Origin: Dreissena polymorpha
Taxonomy: Eukaryota > Mollusca > Bivalvia > Myida > Dreissenidae
NCBI RefSeq assembly: GCF_020536995.1
Contig: NC_068358.1
Coordinates: 33,260,509 to 33,324,508 of the forward strand
Length of the DNA stretch: 64,000 nucleotides
Direction of reading: 5' to 3'
Shown here: positions 36,588 through 46,737 of the stretch, one piece after another
How the letters are laid out: every line of letters begins with the position of its first letter
Numbering within the stretch: position 1 is the first letter of the stretch
The notes under the pieces: generated by a model
The model's input: the letters and a program-made list of their open reading frames with translations, nothing else
Databases searched by the model: none
Told to the model about the DNA's origin: nothing
Program-made: the position numbers and the translations under genes

Positions 36588-37874
36588 TTAGGGGGGGGGG
36601 GAGGGGGAAGGGGGGGGGAGGGGGGGGAGGGGGGGAGGGCACGGGGGATGGTTTGGGTGGAGTCTATTGTGGTATGTCAGGTAAGAGTAGTTTCATCAAA
36701 GTATCAATCAAATCTAATCATAAATAAAGAAGTTATGGCAATTTTAGCAAAATTTAATAATTTGACCTTGAGAGTCAAGGTCATTCAAAGGTCAAAGTAA
36801 AATTCAAGTTGCCAGGTACAGTAACCTCATGATAGCATGTAAGTATTTGAAGTTTGAAAGCAATAGCCTTGATACTTAAGAAGTAAAGTGGATCGAAACA
36901 CAAAATTTAACCATATATTAAAAGTTACTAAGTCAAAAAAGGGCCATAATTCCGTAACAATGACAACCAGAGTTATAAAACTTGTCCTTTTACTGTACCC
37001 TTATGATAGTTTGTGAGTGTTCCAAGTATGAAAGCAATATCTATGATACTTTAGGGGTAAAGTGGACCAAAACATAAATCTTAACCAAATTTTCAATTTT
37101 CTAAGTATAAAGGGCCCATAATTCCTTCCAAATGCCAGTCAGAGTTACATAACTTTGCCTGCACGGTCCCCTTATGATAGTTCATAAATCTTGCAAGTAT
37201 GAAAGCAATAGCTTTAATACTGTAGGAATAAAGTGGACCTAAACACAAAACTTAATCAAATTTTCAATTTTCTAAGTATAAAAAGGGCACATAATTCTGT
37301 CAAAATGCCAGTCAGAGTTACATTACTTTGCCTGCACAGTCCCCTTATGATAGTTAGTAAGTGTTGCAAGTATGAAAGCAATAGCTTTGATGCTTAAGGA
37401 ATAAAATGGACCTAAACACAAAACTTAACCAAAATTGTCAATTTTCTAAGTATAAAAAGGGCACATAATTCTGTCAAAATGCATGCCAGAGTTATCTAAC
37501 TTTGCCTGCCCAGTCCCCTCATGATAGTAAGTAAGTGTACCAAGTTTGAATGCAATAGCATTGATACTTACTGAGAAAAGTGGAACTAAACGCAAAACTT
37601 AACCAAAATTTTCAATTTTTTAAGTATAAAAAGGGCACATAATTCTGTCAAAATGCACGCCAGAGTTATCTAACTTTGCCTGCCCAGTCCCCTCATGATA
37701 GTAAGTAAGTGTACCAAGTTTGAATGCAATACCATTGATACTTTCTGAGAAAAGTGGACCTAAACGCAAAACTTAACCGGACGCCGACGCCGACGCCAAC
37801 GCCAACGCCAACGCCAACGCCGACGCCAAGGTGATGACAATAGCTCATAATTTTTTTTCAAAAAATAGATGAGC
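35697..37874. mobile_element. HINE/pearl-like element, family B, copy 2
   Basis: Starts ACAAGAGCACCGCCTTGCGG and ends AAATAGATGAGC. It is inserted in hAT element c. The sister hAT copy at 52.78 kb has AGATTAGCAAATGAAAA where this one has ATTA, element, TAAAAATGAAAA, so TA flanks both sides. About six ~180-bp units and a very large G/A-rich tract (35865-36640). Confidence 0.85.
35865..36640. repeat. Poly-G/poly-A tract with ~115-bp periodicity
   Basis: Runs of up to about 50 G and about 30 A alternate with the phrase GTGGTCATTTGTGAGATGAT in about five units. The copies at 7740 and 45590 are much shorter. Exact lengths may be assembly or polymerase-slippage artefacts. The strand could form G-quadruplexes. 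Confidence 0.85.
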
Positions 37875-38248
37875 TAAAAATGAAAATAAGCGTGACAATA
37901 AATTAACTATTTCCAAGCTGACTATCGATCTAAATTAAAGCGTGATAATTAAATAATTAGTTCTATGTTGTTGATGTTACAACTTTCTGCCGATTTTCGA
38001 TTGAAATGAAAAGGTGATAATTAATTAATTTGATCGTTTTACTCACACACTATGCTAACTAACAGTGGTGTATTTTAATCAAAGGAAAACGTGAAAAACA
38101 CGCGCGGTTTAATTGCAATTAAAGTTTTATTAAAGTTACGAATTTGTAACGCATAGGAAGACTAATTCATGTCGTCTACTATATAAATGGAAGTAACCAC
38201 TTTGTCCGTACAGTCGCTAACATAACTTCTTTAACCTTAAAGCGTCCT

Positions 38249-38881
38249 TTGACCGAAAATGAGTCTGAACAAACAAACAAAAAAATTAAAACACAAAAAA
38301 CTAGAGCATTCAAAGAGTCATGGAAAGTTGATTATAATTGGCTTCGCTTTGAGAATGAATCAAAATCAATGTACTGTGACCTATGCATTAAGGTGCAGAA
38401 TTCCAACACGTTCACTGTAGGTTGCAATATCCTGAAAAAAGACTCGGTGGTCCCAGTCCCACAAATACACTCAGACATTGACCCTGTCTCTGACTACTTA
38501 GGTACTGTAGGAATTGAAGGCTCACAGTCCGAACTGCTTTGCTTTGCCAATTTTACAAGAGCCAGCCATAATTCTGGAAACAAGTCAGTGACTGACATTC
38601 ACTCTGCTGCAAATTTGGCAATTAAAAATGTCCATTCCTATCCAGCATCAGCAGAAGCTGCCACAAGGTTGTTAGTATCCCCAGTGTCTACAGTTGATTG
38701 TGAACGAGGGTTCAGTAGGCAGAATGTAATCAAAACTGATCTAAGAAATTGTTTGACTGTAAAAAATTTGGAACATCTCATGAAAATCTCAATTGAAGGA
38801 AAAGACTGCAAAGATGTTGACTTGAAAGTGATCTACAAACTGTGGGCTGGTAAAAAACATTGCAGAATAATAATGAAATAA
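38249..38881 (+). CDS. hAT transposase remnant: zinc finger joined to dimerisation domain
   Basis: Open frame of 210 codons in hAT element c. No ATG at the start: the open frame continues upstream, and the first ATG is at residue 41. Residues 20-55 (AFKESWKVDYNWLRFENESK, then MYCDLC) match the start of the BED/TTF-type finger of KIAA1586/ZNF862-like hAT proteins. Residues about 140-185 (SPVSTVDCERGFSRQNVIKT, DLRNCLTVKNLEHLMKISIE) are the hAT C-terminal dimerisation domain. The second half of the finger and the whole catalytic core (normally several hundred residues) are absent, so it cannot cut DNA. It may still dimerise. It could be a deletion remnant or a retained repressor-type product. 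Confidence 0.75.
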   Translation: MTENESEQTNKKIKTQKTRAFKESWKVDYNWLRFENESKSMYCDLCIKVQNSNTFTVGCNILKKDSVVPVPQIHSDIDPVSDYLGTVGIEGSQSELLCFANFTRASHNSGNKSVTDIHSAANLAIKNVHSYPASAEAATRLLVSPVSTVDCERGFSRQNVIKTDLRNCLTVKNLEHLMKISIEGKDCKDVDLKVIYKLWAGKKHCRIIMK

Positions 38882-39566
38882 TAATGATACACTTCATGAC
38901 TTTGTTCTCTTTATATAGCAGGATTTGTTTGAAATGTATTTTGTGAATGAAATATATGCTTTTATTTTACATGCCATTCATCATGTTGTTAAAAATGTGC
39001 TGTATGAAAATATCTCTATTACTATGAAAATTGTGATGTGATGTATATTATGATATGTGACATGTGCTTGTTGTCGTGAAAAGAAATATGAAAAATCTAT
39101 AATATACAAAACGCACCACAGACAATCTAGGATCCAAAAAATTTCCAGGGGGGGGGGCATGCCCTAGATCTGGGTGGCTCAAACATTTTTTGGGCCAGCG
39201 CTAGCCCTGCATGAGCGCTGTGAATCGCGGTGAATCACCGCGGAGATGATATTTATAGCATACACGGTGATCATGCTCGACCTAGCGTGATGAAACGCGC
39301 AAGATCGCGTTGATTTTTCACCCAAAATAAATAATGACCACTGCGTGTCGGTGATTTAGGCAAAAATCGCGGGACGCGTAGTGTAAAAATGCTGTCAAAC
39401 ATACTTTAATAATTTTAATTCTGTTCTTCTAATCATATTTAAAATGTTTCCCAATTTCATGGTTTATTGCGCTATTTTTCCCAATTTCATGGTTTATCGC
39501 GCTAATTTTCCCAATCCAAAAGGCACAGGCTGTAAGAAAAAAAATAAAAAAAAATCACTGACATTT

Positions 39567-40010
39567 GAGTGTTCTTCTGGTGTTAATGATGAATTAACTG
39601 AGTTAAATTAATATATTTAATTTGTTTACCTTTCAATATCTTGCATTTCACATCTTCACTCAGTTCAAAGCTATTTCAGTTAACTGAACAGCGTGACAAA
39701 CATAATAAAGCAGAATATGCATATGAATCTGACTATACACAGACCCACAGACATATAAAAATCAAATCATGTTTGTCTATTTCCATGTTAGAACAATACT
39801 CTCTAAATTGTTTTACTTCGCGAGTAGACTACACTCCAATTTGCAAACACTGGTTTCCGTGACACAAATTCAGTGGGCACATTTCTTAACAAAATATGTG
39901 TTGCTTGTATCTAAAACGTAGTCTTTTTTTTTGACAAACACATTTCATTATTCCTATCAGACTAGGTGATGTCAGTCGTTTATTCGATTGCTATTTGTTA
40001 TTTCAATAAT
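39567..40010. repeat. Inverted partial copy of the interior of hAT-like element b
   Basis: Aligns in opposite orientation with about 32390-32770 (ATAATAAAGCAGAATATGCA against TGCATATTCTGCTTTATTAT) and directly with 57690-58130. It lies outside the 6-bp duplication of element b, in the right arm of element a. Confidence 0.65.
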
Positions 40011-41448
40011 CTTAATTTTCTCTTCACAATGGCGCCATTTGCAAACAAACCACAGAGCGCATTTTAAGAACACGATTTTAATTGGAAGATTGGGAAACGA
40101 CAGCCAATTATATGGCTCGTTTTAAAAATGCTTAGGTAGAATCTACCAGTGTAAAATGCGGAGAGATTTCGCGGGCCGCGGATATTTCGGGTCGCTTATG
40201 AAATACGTTCGCGGAATCGGTGGTAGCCCCTCTCCCCCACATTTTTTAAAACGAATTTACGCAAATCTTAGAAGTGACATACAGGACAAACCGATCCGCG
40301 GAAATCCGCGGATCCGCGGAAAAATCACACCCCTGATATTTACTGCAGATTAAGAGCTCGTTACAGAGACATATACTGTGTACTCTATAATGCGTTTTCA
40401 ATATATTGTTTCTTTGCATATGTGTGCAAAATTTCCCCCATTGGCCTATTAAAATTGATTTGTACTTGTGTAATGATCATGACTATGTTAACCATTGTTT
40501 GGTAATAACATTGTAAGATGATGATAATAATAATTCCATGCTATGCTGTGTGTATTCATTTTAATTTAGTTTCATACTGCATATATTGTAAAAAAAATGT
40601 GTTATTCTATCTCTACATAATTCCTCTTTGCTATAAGATTGTAGTGGGAAACTTGTACAGCTTTGTGTTTTACAATTTTAAATAACCATTACAAGCTTAA
40701 TCTTGTTAATTTTGTAACTAATAGATTTTGGTTTGTATTTTCTTTTAATACTCAAGCAACACTTGGCGTGTTTCATTTTTGAATTACATATAAAAGATGT
40801 TGTTTTAATAGAGGAATATTAAAGTGCCTAGGCAGTGACATAGGGGATTGGAAAACAGATTAAGATTTTTTAATTTGAAGATTGACTTTGCCAGAGTTTT
40901 TTTTAATACAGATGTTCATTTTGTCTTAAAAGGAATTGCTTGCAAAAGACATATTTGCGTGTTTGTGCATTTTCATTTGTAACAGAAACTGTTTCGATTT
41001 AAAGAAAATTATGCAACTATAATTATATTCGTATGAAATGCAGGTCTGTTAATAAATGTGTTTATTGCTAAATATTTGTATGAGAATGTTTAGAACATAA
41101 TAAATTTCATTGACATTTATTATTTTGGTCATGAAATCTAAAAGAACTTCATACCATAACATTTTTAGCATAGTGCATTTTTGGTCACCATCTTTTTTTT
41201 TCTTTTTTTTTTCCCCGTCCTCCTACTGGACACTTTTTGGAAAAAAATCTGAAAATCATTTTATAAAAAAAACTCTGGCCTTAATGATGTTGCTTTTTAT
41301 TGGTCAATAACGAATGACGTTATATTTTTTGCACGAACTTCAACGATATTCACGGTTGATGGAGATGAAACCGAAACTGAAAATAGATTCATACGCTAGG
41401 TTAAAAAGGACTTGTATGGCCCTTGCCACGATAGAATTGTTGTAATTA

Positions 41449-41609
41449 TAAGAATTGAATAGCATTTTTCTGCATTTTATCGGGGTATGAACTGTCAGGA
41501 AAATACGCCTTATTAATAATAAACGCCATCAAAGTTTATGCAAATTAGGCGTAATTTTCCCGACAGTTCATACACAGATGAAATGCAGAAAAATGCTATT
41601 CAATTCTTA
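41449..41609. repeat. 161-bp near-perfect hairpin MITE
   Basis: Left arm TAAGAATTGAATAGCATTTT, TCTGCATTTTATC and right arm its inverse, about 60 bp each, around a ~30-bp AT-rich loop. No coding capacity. The ends suggest a foldback or MITE of unknown family. Confidence 0.82.
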
Positions 41610-42589
41610 AATAAGCCAGCGATGAAAATCAATATATTGTTCAATAAACTGACTTGAACTGATTTTTGCAAACACATGCTTTAAGTGTATTGAAATTTAA
41701 TTATTAAATGCATTTACTGATGGCATTACTGTAATATATCTGTACAATGTCCAATGTCTTACAGTGTTATATTATAATTAATAATCTACTTCAAAGATTG
41801 TTATAATGGGTATTACAGGTTCTAAAACTGACTTCTAAACATTTATAATTTCATGTTATAAGCTTCTGTGACCTTTTACCTATTGACCTCAAAACAGATT
41901 GACCTCTTAACCCTCACTGCGCTATATATACAACTGATAAGAATCTCTGCTGGTACTGAATAAATTTAGACTGATTCCAATATTGATAGGTATGTTACTT
42001 GGCCACCAATTTCTAACATATTTTGAAGAAATAAGTCCATAAAACCTATATGATCTTTAATCAGCAATGAATGGCCAACACTTTGATGATAATGACATTG
42101 TGAAATTTTACCTGTCTCACCTGTGCAGGTGTGCTGAAGGTGTGACAATTGAGAAAAAAAAGGATATTTTTAATAATTTTATTCTTTGCTAATAATTTTA
42201 ACATTTTACAAATCTTTTCAGAAAGCAAAAACATTATATAATGATTATTACAATTATTTTTCATGAAAATGTGCATTTGATAACTAAAATAAAACAAATA
42301 ATAACAAGGTATGTTGACACCAATTTTCCTATTGTAACACAGTTTTTTTACCCTATAACTTTAGTAAACAGATAAATTTAAGCTGACTTAAATGTAATAA
42401 AAATGATATAGATATTGAAAACTATTTATTGATTACAGTACAATGAAAAAACAAGTTTTGATTCAAGAAAAACTCAGGTGTAATCTACAGGTAAGCTGAT
42501 TACAGGTGTATAGAATAAAATAAAATATGCAGAACACCATTTCAATTCTGCTTTGTCTTTCAGAACAGTGTGAATGATTACATATTGTT

Positions 42590-43741
42590 TCAATCTTCAA
42601 TGTCAATTTCATTCAACTGGTAGTTGACCAGAGTATGATACCTTTCAAAACAAGGTACCACACACAGAGGTTTTTCGCAGTCCTTGCACCAGTATCTGGT
42701 TTCACGACGTTTTCTGGTCTCTCCTGGAGTATGACGCTTCCCACTGCTTTCGTTGCATACCACACACTTCCTGGTGGGATTTTTCACCTTTGCTCCTTCT
42801 TTGGCTGGAATGAGGCAAGGGAAATGACGTTCTGTCAGGCGCTTCTCCTGATCCCGATGGATTGATGGACGCCCACGAGGAACCTTCACCATCTCATGGC
42901 TGGCCATCAACTGCTTCGCAAGCTCAAGCCGAAACTTGTAGTGCGTCAGTGGTCTTCCATCGCCACGATTTTTCAGATACAAAATGTACGCGTTTGTAAC
43001 CACTAGATTGATGATGTGGAAGAACAGTTTCAGCCACCATTTGTTGGTTTTCCTTGAAAAACTGTAATACTTCCCGAGCTGATCGGAGCGATCCACGCCA
43101 CCCATGTGTCTGTTGTAATCCAGAATACACAGTGGTTTTACAACTGGATCCCCACTGTAATGGTCAGTCTTTGTAGTTACCACCATTGTGTGTTTATGCT
43201 TTGTAGACAGCATACTAACTTCCCTTTTATCAGTCCATTTCAAAGCCAGGAGATTGTCACGTTGCCTATATATAACATCGCCTCGTTTTGTTTTATGTTT
43301 CAGGGCAACCGGCACTTCACGGCGATTTAGTCGTACAGTTCCAACAGCTATCGTGTTCTCAGCAGACAATCTGTCGAACAGGGTTGGAGATGAGTAATAG
43401 TTGTCAACATACAGGCAATAGCCTTTGTTCAGAAGATTTGATCTTCGTAGCAGTCCCATCACCACGCCATAGGAATGGCCCAACTGAACTTCGCCTACTT
43501 CTGCGTTAGGGTCAGGATCGAAGTCTGCACCAGTGTAGACGTTGAAGTCACACACATAGCCAGACTTGCTTTCACTAGCAATGTAGACTTTCATACCAAA
43601 CTTGTCTGGCTTGTTGGGTATGTACTGTTTGAACTTCAAACGTCCTCTCCACGGGACCATCCCCTCATCAATGGCGATGTTCTCGTCTGGAGTGTAGGTG
43701 TTGCGAAACCGAGCCGAAACCACGTCATATATGGGTTTCAC
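42590..43741 (-). CDS. piggyBac transposase, exon 2
   Basis: 383 codons plus stop, joined in phase 0 to exon 1 (DPLYK then VKPIYD; acceptor TTTTTCAG). Contains the three catalytic aspartates by position: AIDEGMVPWRGR (about residue 232 of the joined protein), LYVDNYYSS (about 320) and MGGVDRSDQLGKYY (about 424), with spacings close to the family. The C-terminus is the cysteine-rich domain (CVVCNESSGKRHTPGE, WCKDCEKPLCVVPCF) used for end binding. No internal stop, so an active enzyme is possible. It cuts and pastes DNA at TTAA in the nucleus. Confidence 0.9.
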   Translation of the reverse strand: MKPIYDVVSARFRNTYTPDENIAIDEGMVPWRGRLKFKQYIPNKPDKFGMKVYIASESKSGYVCDFNVYTGADFDPDPNAEVGEVQLGHSYGVVMGLLRRSNLLNKGYCLYVDNYYSSPTLFDRLSAENTIAVGTVRLNRREVPVALKHKTKRGDVIYRQRDNLLALKWTDKREVSMLSTKHKHTMVVTTKTDHYSGDPVVKPLCILDYNRHMGGVDRSDQLGKYYSFSRKTNKWWLKLFFHIINLVVTNAYILYLKNRGDGRPLTHYKFRLELAKQLMASHEMVKVPRGRPSIHRDQEKRLTERHFPCLIPAKEGAKVKNPTRKCVVCNESSGKRHTPGETRKRRETRYWCKDCEKPLCVVPCFERYHTLVNYQLNEIDIED

Positions 43742-44038
43742 CTGAAAAACACAAGAAAATTATCAAACATATAATTGGTTATCTTCAAGTAGAATAAATT
43801 GTGTTGTTAACATATTTTTGTATTGATATGTTGTGTCTGAAAACAATAACGACTCGAGCGGACACAGGTAATTTTTGTTGACAATGTTTGTTCTTTTCAA
43901 TGATTGTATGTGTTCCAATAAAATGTCTCCTTGTAAGTTGTAATGCATATTTATTTATTTCAAAATATATATATTGTTTGTTTAGCTATAAAGGCTTGTG
44001 TCATTTGTTATTTTCAAGTGTTTTTATTCACTTCATAC

Positions 44039-44659
44039 CTTGTACAGAGGATCGAACCCATCGTCATGTCTAGTGGGGGCAGTGGAATTGTCAGCCAGGT
44101 GAAGGAACGAAAGGAGGGACATAAAACGATCCCTGGTCATTTCAGTCCCATAGATTGGAGTGCTCTCATACTTGTCTGTTGACCAATATGAACTTATTGA
44201 GTGTTTGTCCACAAGCCCCATTAAGATAGTCATGCCCAAGAATTTTGCCATTTCATTGCCAGTGGCGTCTACCCAAGAGTTCATCCGTGAAAAACGGGAC
44301 GGGACCTTCTGAGCTCGTACTTGTGAATAATAGCGATTTGTTTCAAATGCTATATTGTTCATGTCCGTGTTGTTCAGAAACAGATTGAAATAGTCTAATG
44401 GAGTCGCATCCTGCTCTACTTCAACTTTGAAACCACTGTCACCAGTGAATGGCGGAACGAGTGGCTCCCTAACTTCGCGAGACCAATTCATTTGTAGGTC
44501 GCTCGGATAGTCCCTATCGTTCTCAAAATTGTCAGCTTCGAACTCAGGACACCTTCGTTCATTATTAGCAACCAAGTCTGCTTCCTCAAAGCCTTCAAAT
44601 TCGCCCTCGGAATCCGAATTCCCGAAGTACGTATCAGCTAAATTTTCAAGATCCGCCAT
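44039..44659 (-). CDS. piggyBac transposase, exon 1
   Basis: 207 codons starting MADLENLADTYFGNSDSEGE: an acidic N-terminus typical of piggyBac proteins, then the DDE_Tnp_1_7 start (DATPLDYFNLFLNNTDMNNI, MAKFLGMTILMGLVDKHSIS). Donor TACAAG before GTATGAAG. The 297-bp intron is GT-AG. The joined protein is 590 residues, a normal length for the family. The ATG lies about 270 bp inside the right end. Human and insect relatives mostly lack this intron, so it is worth noting. Confidence 0.88.
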
Positions 44660-45431
44660 CTTTCACAACTTTGTTTGCAAATTTCTTTGTTCAATCTCGT
44701 TTTCAAATTTCTTGCGCAATATCCGGAGTTTCGTTACTATTTTTAGGTCATTGCATCATTTATTCATATTTTCATTGGTTAACTGTTAAATACTTGATGA
44801 CGTTGACGGAAACCCCGAAAACTTTGACGAAACAATACATCACTATCGAAAACGAGTTAACTCGGTTCCCGTCAAATACGACGCTTACTACGGAACCGAG
44901 TTAACTCGGTTCCCGCGGATTGAGGGTTAATCTTCCTAGATGTAAACATAAAGCATTTTGCATGCCTGGAGGTCAAAGCATTCTCTAGATATCCTGTGGA
45001 AACGATTGGTCTACTGACCAACCGACAAACAGACTAAAGGACAGATGCAAATCAAAATAACTCCGCATCTTAGAAGAGGTCCTTGATTTCTTAATAGTCT
45101 CAGTATGAACAATCTAGCCTGTGATGAGCGGCTTATAACATGCCACCTGGTCTACTGCATGTATCGCCAAATATTTTTTGTCATTATTTAACCTATTGCG
45201 ATTATTTTGCTTTTGTTGTTGTCACATGATTATTTGTGGAAAAGAAGATGCCATTGTTTCATGTTTTAAAGAAGGATCCAAGACATTGGCCTATTGTTTA
45301 TTTATATGTGATATTGAAATTTCATACTTTAGCAAGCCTAGAGCCAATGATTTTTAAAAATTGGGAATATATGAATATTTTGAAATTTACTTTATACTAA
45401 ACGAAATAAGAAAAATGACAACTTTAAAAAA

Positions 45432-46638
45432 ACAAGAGCACCGTCTTGCGGGTGCAGACCGCTCATCTATTTTCTTTTTAAAGGTGAAGGGACTCTCAAT
45501 TTCAATCACAAAGGAGGGAGGGGTGGAGTGAAGATGGGTGTAAAGTGTGGGGTGTGGACATTTATTACATTATCTTCCAACAATGCAAAAAAATGCAAAA
45601 AAAAAATTAAAAAAAATTCCCTTATGATAGCATGAAAGTATTTTAAGTTTGAAAGCAATAGCCTTGATACTTTAGAAGAAAATGGGATCGAAACACAAAT
45701 TTTAACCATATATTCAAAGTTACTAAGTCAAAAAAGGGCCATAATTCCGTAAAAATGACAACCAGAGTTATGCAACTTGTCCCTTTACTGTACCCTTATG
45801 ATAGTTTGCGAGTGTTCCAAGTATGACAGCAATATCTATGATACTTTAGGGGTAAAGTGGACAAAAACACAAAACTTAACCAAATTTTCAATTTTCTAAG
45901 TATAAAGGGCCCATAATTCCGTCCAAATGCCAGTCAGAGTTACATAACTTTGCCTGCACAGTCCCCTTATGATAGTTAATAAGTGTTGCAATCATAAAAG
46001 CAATAGCTTTGATACTGTAGGAATAAAGTGGATCTAAACACAAAACTTAACCAAATTTTCAATTTTCTAAGTATAAAGGGCCCATAATTCCGTCCAAATG
46101 CCAGTCAGAGTTACATAACTTTGCCTGCACAGTCCCCTTATGATAGTTAATAAGTGTTGCAATCATAAAAGCAATAGCTTTGATACTGTAGGAATAAAGT
46201 GGATCTAAACACAAAACTTAACCAAATTTTCAATTTTCTAAGTATAAAAAGGGCACATAATTCTGTCAAAATGCCAGTCAGAGTTACATAACTTTGCCTG
46301 CACAGTCCACTCATGATAGTTAGTAAGTGTTGCAAGTATGAAAGCAATAGCTTTGATACTTAAGGAATAAAATGGACCTAAACACAAACTTAACCAAAAT
46401 TTTCAATTTTCTAAGTATAAAAAGGGCACATAATTCTGTCAAAATGCACGCCAGAGTTATCTAACTTTGCCTGCCCAGTCCCCCCATGATAGTAAGTAAG
46501 TGTACCAAGTGTACCAAGTTTGAATGCCATAGCATTGATACTTTCTGAGAAAAGTGGACCCAAACGCAAAACTTAACCGGACGCCAACGCCAAGGTGATG
46601 ACAATAGCTCATTTTTTTTCTTCAAAAAATAGATGAGC
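45432..46638. mobile_element. HINE/pearl-like element, family B, copy 3
   Basis: Starts ACAAGAGCACCGTCTTGCGG and ends AAATAGATGAGC. The G/A tract is nearly lost (45590-45620), while about six ~180-bp units remain, one nearly exactly duplicated (45890-46050 and 46060-46230). It sits in duplicated segment copy 1. Copy 2 lacks it. Confidence 0.82.
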
Positions 46639-46737
46639 TAAAAATGGTTGAAGATATCTTCTCATTATTTGCAAAGAAAATGGTTCAATGGTAGCAAGGC
46701 AACAGTAAATCGCTGTTCAAGAGCTGTTTTCACATTT

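Larger units (their letters stand above)
35291..39209 (+). mobile_element. hAT element c with transposase remnant, 5-bp target duplication
   Basis: Ends CAGGGCTCGCGCTG and, inverted, CAGGGCTAGCGCTG, each continuing to TTGAGCC. CATGA is duplicated (35286-35290 and 39210-39214). Minus the family B insertion it is about 1.74 kb. It encodes the reading frame at 38249. A 5' part of a sister copy lies at 52341. Confidence 0.82.
33046..39383. mobile_element. Long-TIR transposon inserted at TA (class unclear)
   Basis: Ends CACTACGCGCCTCGCGATTT and, inverted, CACTACGCGTCCCGCGATTT, both followed by TTGCCTAAATCACCGA: about 35 of 37 bases agree. TA lies on both sides. The 57.4-kb paralogue shows an unoccupied AATATAAAA site. 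Subterminal zones are full of GGTGATTCACCG-type short palindromes (33100-33250 and 39218-39300). The CACTA start recalls EnSpm/CACTA, while a TA duplication recalls Tc1/mariner. No transposase decides between them. Two internal stretches (33600-33850 and 34450-34680) look like an old duplication. Confidence 0.72.
32007..39560. mobile_element. hAT-like element b, 6-bp target duplication
   Basis: Left end AGGGATTTTTTTTGCCAGAA, TTACAGCC and inverted right end GGCTGTAAG ... AAAAATCACTG. ACATTT lies directly outside both ends (32001-32006, 39561-39566). A related copy without the inner insertion lies inverted at 57299-58370. It shows the uninterrupted sequence across 33045/39384. The interior includes GCCGCCATCTT-type promoter-like blocks but no coding frame. 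Confidence 0.68.
31723..40335. mobile_element. hAT-like element a, 5-bp target duplication
   Basis: Ends CAGGGGTGTGATT and, inverted, AATCACACCCCTG. ATATT flanks both ends (31718-31722 and 40336-40340). The right end carries CCGCGGATCCGCGG palindromic blocks. Own sequence is about 31723-32006 and 39561-40335. The rest is the nested element at 32007. No transposase remains. Confidence 0.72.
28280..41280. mobile_element. Composite transposon with GGCCAGAG ends (Harbinger-like?)
   Basis: Left end GGCCAGAGTTTTTTAATAAA, ATGATTTTCTGA is matched by an inverted right end (TCTGAAAATCATTTTATAAA, then CTCTGGCC), about 30 bp. TTA flanks both ends (28277-28279 and 41281-41283). A 3-bp TTA duplication fits PIF/Harbinger, but no transposase was found, so the superfamily is a guess. 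Most of the 13 kb is later insertions: a TTAA MITE at 29481 and the hAT stack from 31723 to 40335. Only about 3.5 kb is its own sequence. Confidence 0.55.
41911..44926 (-). mobile_element. piggyBac transposon, apparently whole
   Basis: 3016 bp between TTAA target duplications (41907-41910 and 44927-44930). Terminal repeats CCCTCACTGCGC and, inverted, CCCTCAATCCGC. A second inverted motif, CCGAGTTAACTCGG, is subterminal on the right. Encodes a two-exon transposase on the minus strand. The paralogous segment at about 49660 has ACCTCTAAATCTTC with no insertion. Confidence 0.9.

Noticed and set aside
33046-39383. Assignment to the CACTA/EnSpm superfamily
   Set aside because: The CACTA start fits, but the empty site shows TA duplicated rather than the usual 2-3 bp with matching TnpD-type coding. 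No transposase was seen.
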